DNA from: Dioscorea cayenensis subsp. rotundata | Taxonomy: Eukaryota > Streptophyta > Magnoliopsida > Dioscoreales > Dioscoreaceae | Direction of reading: 5' to 3' | Length of the DNA stretch: 64,000 bases | NCBI RefSeq assembly: GCF_009730915.1 | Contig: NC_052478.1 | Coordinates: forward strand, 20,743,387 to 20,807,386 | In this document: one piece after another, positions 61,598 to 64,000 of the stretch | How the letters are laid out: every line of letters starts with the position of its first letter | Numbering within the stretch: the stretch's first letter is position 1 | Position numbers and translations under genes: made by a program | Notes under the pieces: model-generated | The model's input: only the letters and a program-made list of their open reading frames with translations | Told to the model about the DNA's origin: nothing | Databases searched by the model: none

Positions 61598-61660
<63 letters not shown>
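61598..61660. repeat. (AC)n(AT)n compound microsatellite
   Basis: About 21 AC units (61598-61640) run straight into 10 AT units (61641-61660). It should be highly length-variable between individuals. Confidence 0.9.
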
Positions 61661-62838
61661 CTATATGATCCGTGGTTAATTCAAGACCACATTAAGTTTT
61701 AATTTTGGCAGTTAAATGATCTATCACATGCTAGAGCATATTACACCTGTGAGAGCGTGCTTGTGATTGGAAAATGACAAAACCATTATAATATATACTA
61801 TTTTTTAATTTTGTTAAATATATAAACAAAATTTCTAAACTATTTATTTTAATTATATATATAGCATTTTTAATTCTTGAATTCTGAAATTATTTTATAA
61901 TTTAAGTAACATATTAACAAGAAGGATTTTGTCAATTCTTTTAGTCAATGATTTATGGATCACATTTCATTTCACTTATGATTAGAAATTAATGAACTTT
62001 TCCATGAACAACAATTACAGATTGGCATATAACAATCAAAATATATCTCTTTTCCATAGACAATTATTATAGATTGACATAAAACAATCAAAATATATCT
62101 CTTTTGTTTCCATATTTCTAGACATTATAGATATAATCATTAAATATTAAATATTAAATATTTATTATTTAAATTGTGTATTTTCTTCCCTACCAATTAT
62201 TTGTCATTATGAGCGCATGAATATGAATTTTTTTTAATAAATACATAAAGTTACAAATAGAATTTGAATCCTCAATTGGGGGAGAATGAAAGAATAAATA
62301 AGTACTTATTATCATTAAAATAAAATTACACTACTTAATTAGAAAAACTAATAATTTAGGACAATTGATAAAAGAGTAAACTATATGGTTTTAAAAAAAT
62401 TTCCGTTATTATATATTTGTGTTAGGTGATTGAGTTATTTTAGAATAATACGATATTTAATGTTAAGTAGCATATTATATCATAAATTTTAACCATTTAT
62501 TATGCAATGAATTACATTAGTAGTCAATGACCTCTTGGTCTGCAGGGTGTTTATATTCTATTAAACAGACTGGTTAAATCTTAGCTTGCGCATAAGATGA
62601 TGGCAAAGTGTATTGATATATTAACTTGACACCTATGCACACCTACTTTGTCCATATTTCATTAAAAAAAAATTGTATTAGTAGTTATTTAAGCGTAGAA
62701 GGATTTTTTGTTTATATTGTTGTAACTTAGAAGTAGAAGAGTTTTTTATATGAATATCCCCTGAAAATTTATCGGTTGTGTGTATATTTTTCAATAAAAT
62801 CAAATGCATAAATACGTTTTAAAATTTGATTTGTTTGC

Positions 62839-62885
62839 ATATATATATATATATATATATATATACTACTACTACTACTACTACT
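62839..62885. repeat. (AT)n(CTA)n compound microsatellite
   Basis: About 13 AT units are followed by seven CTA units. Confidence 0.9.
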
Positions 62886-63334
62886 CTACAAATATTATTA
62901 GAATTTATTATTACATATTAAATAACTAAAAACATACACATATCTACCCAAAAAATCTCTAACAAGGATCAAGTCAATATTTTTACATACAGACATTTAA
63001 AAAAAATACACTACTTTCAATTATTACATCTAAATAAAAATTACTGTTATTATTATTATAGAAAATAAATATTTATATAATTAATACTATTTTTTAATAA
63101 TTTATATGGCATAAATAGTTATATATATATACAAATAAATTGAGCTTTAAATTGTATAAACATGAGTTACCTACCTTAAAATAACATCCTCAAGTATGAA
63201 GGGTAGGTGAAATATTTTCAATAAAAATCTAACCCATTAATAAATATAAATAAATAAACGTAATCAATTTAAAAAAAAACACTAATTTCCACAATTAAAA
63301 TTCCAAATAAAAATAATAATTAAAAAAAAAAAAA

Positions 63335-64000
63335 TCAAAGTTTCAAAGACTCCGACTGCATGGCCTTTCTTCTGCTGCTCTGAATCCCAAACCCAAGCAC
63401 TGAACCACCCTTCAAATGCCCTCCTCCTCCGCCGCCGCCACCGCCACCGCCGACGAGGGACCCAACCGGAACGTTGATCACTGGTCGGACCCTCACCTGA
63501 ATCCTCGCTCCGCCATTGCCACCACTCGAGCTCCTCTCCAACCCATGGAACACTACTCTCCCCGATGAGTTCATCCTCGGGCTCTCCACCGTCACCACCC
63601 TCGATCTCCTCGCCGGCCTCCGCTTTCTCGCCTTCATCCCCGGACTCTCCTCTCGATCCTCTCCCGATGATCGGAGAAGGGGCAGGCTTAAGGACGGCTC
63701 AATCGATGAGCGGGAATGAGATCTAGGGTTAGGGTTAGGGTTTGAGATTGGGGGTTTTTTGGTTTCTGGGTTCGATGAGGGTTTGCGATTCAGTTTGGCT
63801 CTGAGGGCGAGAAGATCCCGCCATCGGATCGAGCACGTCGGAGCCCTAGGCGAAGGATCGAAGGGTTCCGGCGAGGGTTGGGGATGGGGTACCTCACAAC
63901 GAGAATGTAGAGGAACGAGCTTACCTCCTGAGAAGAGCTCATCGGCGGCGAGCATCGGGGCAGGATCGGCGAGGTGGAACTCGAAGTCGCGATCGGAAGT
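63335..64000 (-). CDS. Plant protein with DFEF/ADELF motif (DUF1645/MAKR-like), partial
   Basis: The frame is open from the window edge, so the start lies beyond 64000. It reads SDRDFEFHL..., then MLAADELFSGGKLVPLH, the DFEF..ADELFxxGxLxPL pattern found in plant DUF1645 and membrane-associated kinase regulator-like proteins, some of which bind the plasma membrane through basic tails and inhibit receptor kinases. A Pro/Ser-rich region and RWRDLLALR follow, then a basic block (KARKRRPARRSR), an 11-Gly run (63430-63465) and a basic end (SSRRKAMQSESLKL, stop at 63335). GC content is far above the surroundings, supporting a real gene. The family assignment rests on one motif. The internal ATG at 63955 is unlikely to be the true start because homology begins before it. 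Confidence 0.6.
   Translation of the reverse strand, partial: TSDRDFEFHLADPAPMLAADELFSGGKLVPLHSRCEVPHPQPSPEPFDPSPRAPTCSIRWRDLLALRAKLNRKPSSNPETKKPPISNPNPNPRSHSRSSIEPSLSLPLLRSSGEDREESPGMKARKRRPARRSRVVTVESPRMNSSGRVVFHGLERSSSGGNGGARIQVRVRPVINVPVGSLVGGGGGGGGGGGHLKGGSVLGFGIQSSRRKAMQSESLKL
63723..63742 (+). repeat. Telomere-like TAGGGTTAGGGTTAGGGTTT inside coding sequence
   Basis: About three telomere-type units lie in the minus-strand coding region, where they encode an Asn-Pro repeat (NPNPNPR). Confidence 0.7.

Larger units (their letters stand above)
59601..63334. other. AT-rich, apparently gene-free stretch
   Basis: No coding sequence is supported. It holds homopolymer runs, a possible MITE (60155-60350), an (AAAT)n run near 60465-60495 and composite microsatellites at 61598-61660 and 62839-62885. 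Confidence 0.5.

Overview
This is a 64 kb stretch of flowering-plant nuclear DNA. The evidence is spliced genes with GT-AG introns, plant-only families (CYP87-type P450, IQD, QUA3-like methyltransferase, FAR1-related, Ulp1/MULE-type), an AT-rich intergenic background with many (TA)n tracts, and plant transposons of most superfamilies. The species cannot be fixed from the sequence. The GC-rich 5' ends of two genes would suit a monocot, but that is only a guess.

Layout. 0-7 kb is the gene-bearing part: a nine-exon CYP87-like cytochrome P450 (964-3273, + strand) whose only visible defect is one extra T in exon 4, and a three-exon IQ67-domain (IQD) calmodulin-binding protein gene (5298-6885, +). 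7-14.9 kb is AT-rich and holds tandem repeats, two oppositely oriented Harbinger-like elements, a small lipid-transfer-protein-like ORF that has lost three of eight cysteines (12600-12935, -) and a Stowaway-type MITE.

15-25.3 kb is a ruined gene for a QUA3-like pectin methyltransferase (+). A Harbinger-like element sits in its first exon with a 3-bp target duplication. That element was then hit by a 6.1-kb LINE (- strand) with an 18-bp target duplication, and an intron of the gene carries a 1.15-kb hAT element. Later exons have internal deletions and frameshifts, and the C-terminal half is gone.

27.9-43 kb is a second nest. A fossil non-LTR retroelement reading + (zf-RVT and RNase H remnants) is split first by a 5.2-kb Mutator-like element (28147-33329, 9-bp target duplication), then by two joined, broken Ty1/copia elements on the - strand. 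The first copia copy carries a 1.65-kb CACTA element inside its integrase region.

43-51 kb holds LTR-like sequence, a SINE-like repeat and a decayed FAR1/MULE-type gene (-). At 53.0-53.5 kb there is an orphan exon of tubulin-folding cofactor D carrying a stop codon. 56.8-59.6 kb is a broken Ulp1-protease-like gene of the kind carried by plant MULEs (-). 59.6-63.3 kb is AT-rich with nothing coding. The right edge (63335-64000, -) carries a GC-rich gene running off the window, whose N-terminal motif resembles plant DUF1645/MAKR-like proteins.

The genes do not form a pathway or operon. What stands out is the stratigraphy: insertion events can be ordered, and several target sites can be read across the junctions because the interrupted sequence is coding or duplicated. 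I found no clearly new multi-gene system.
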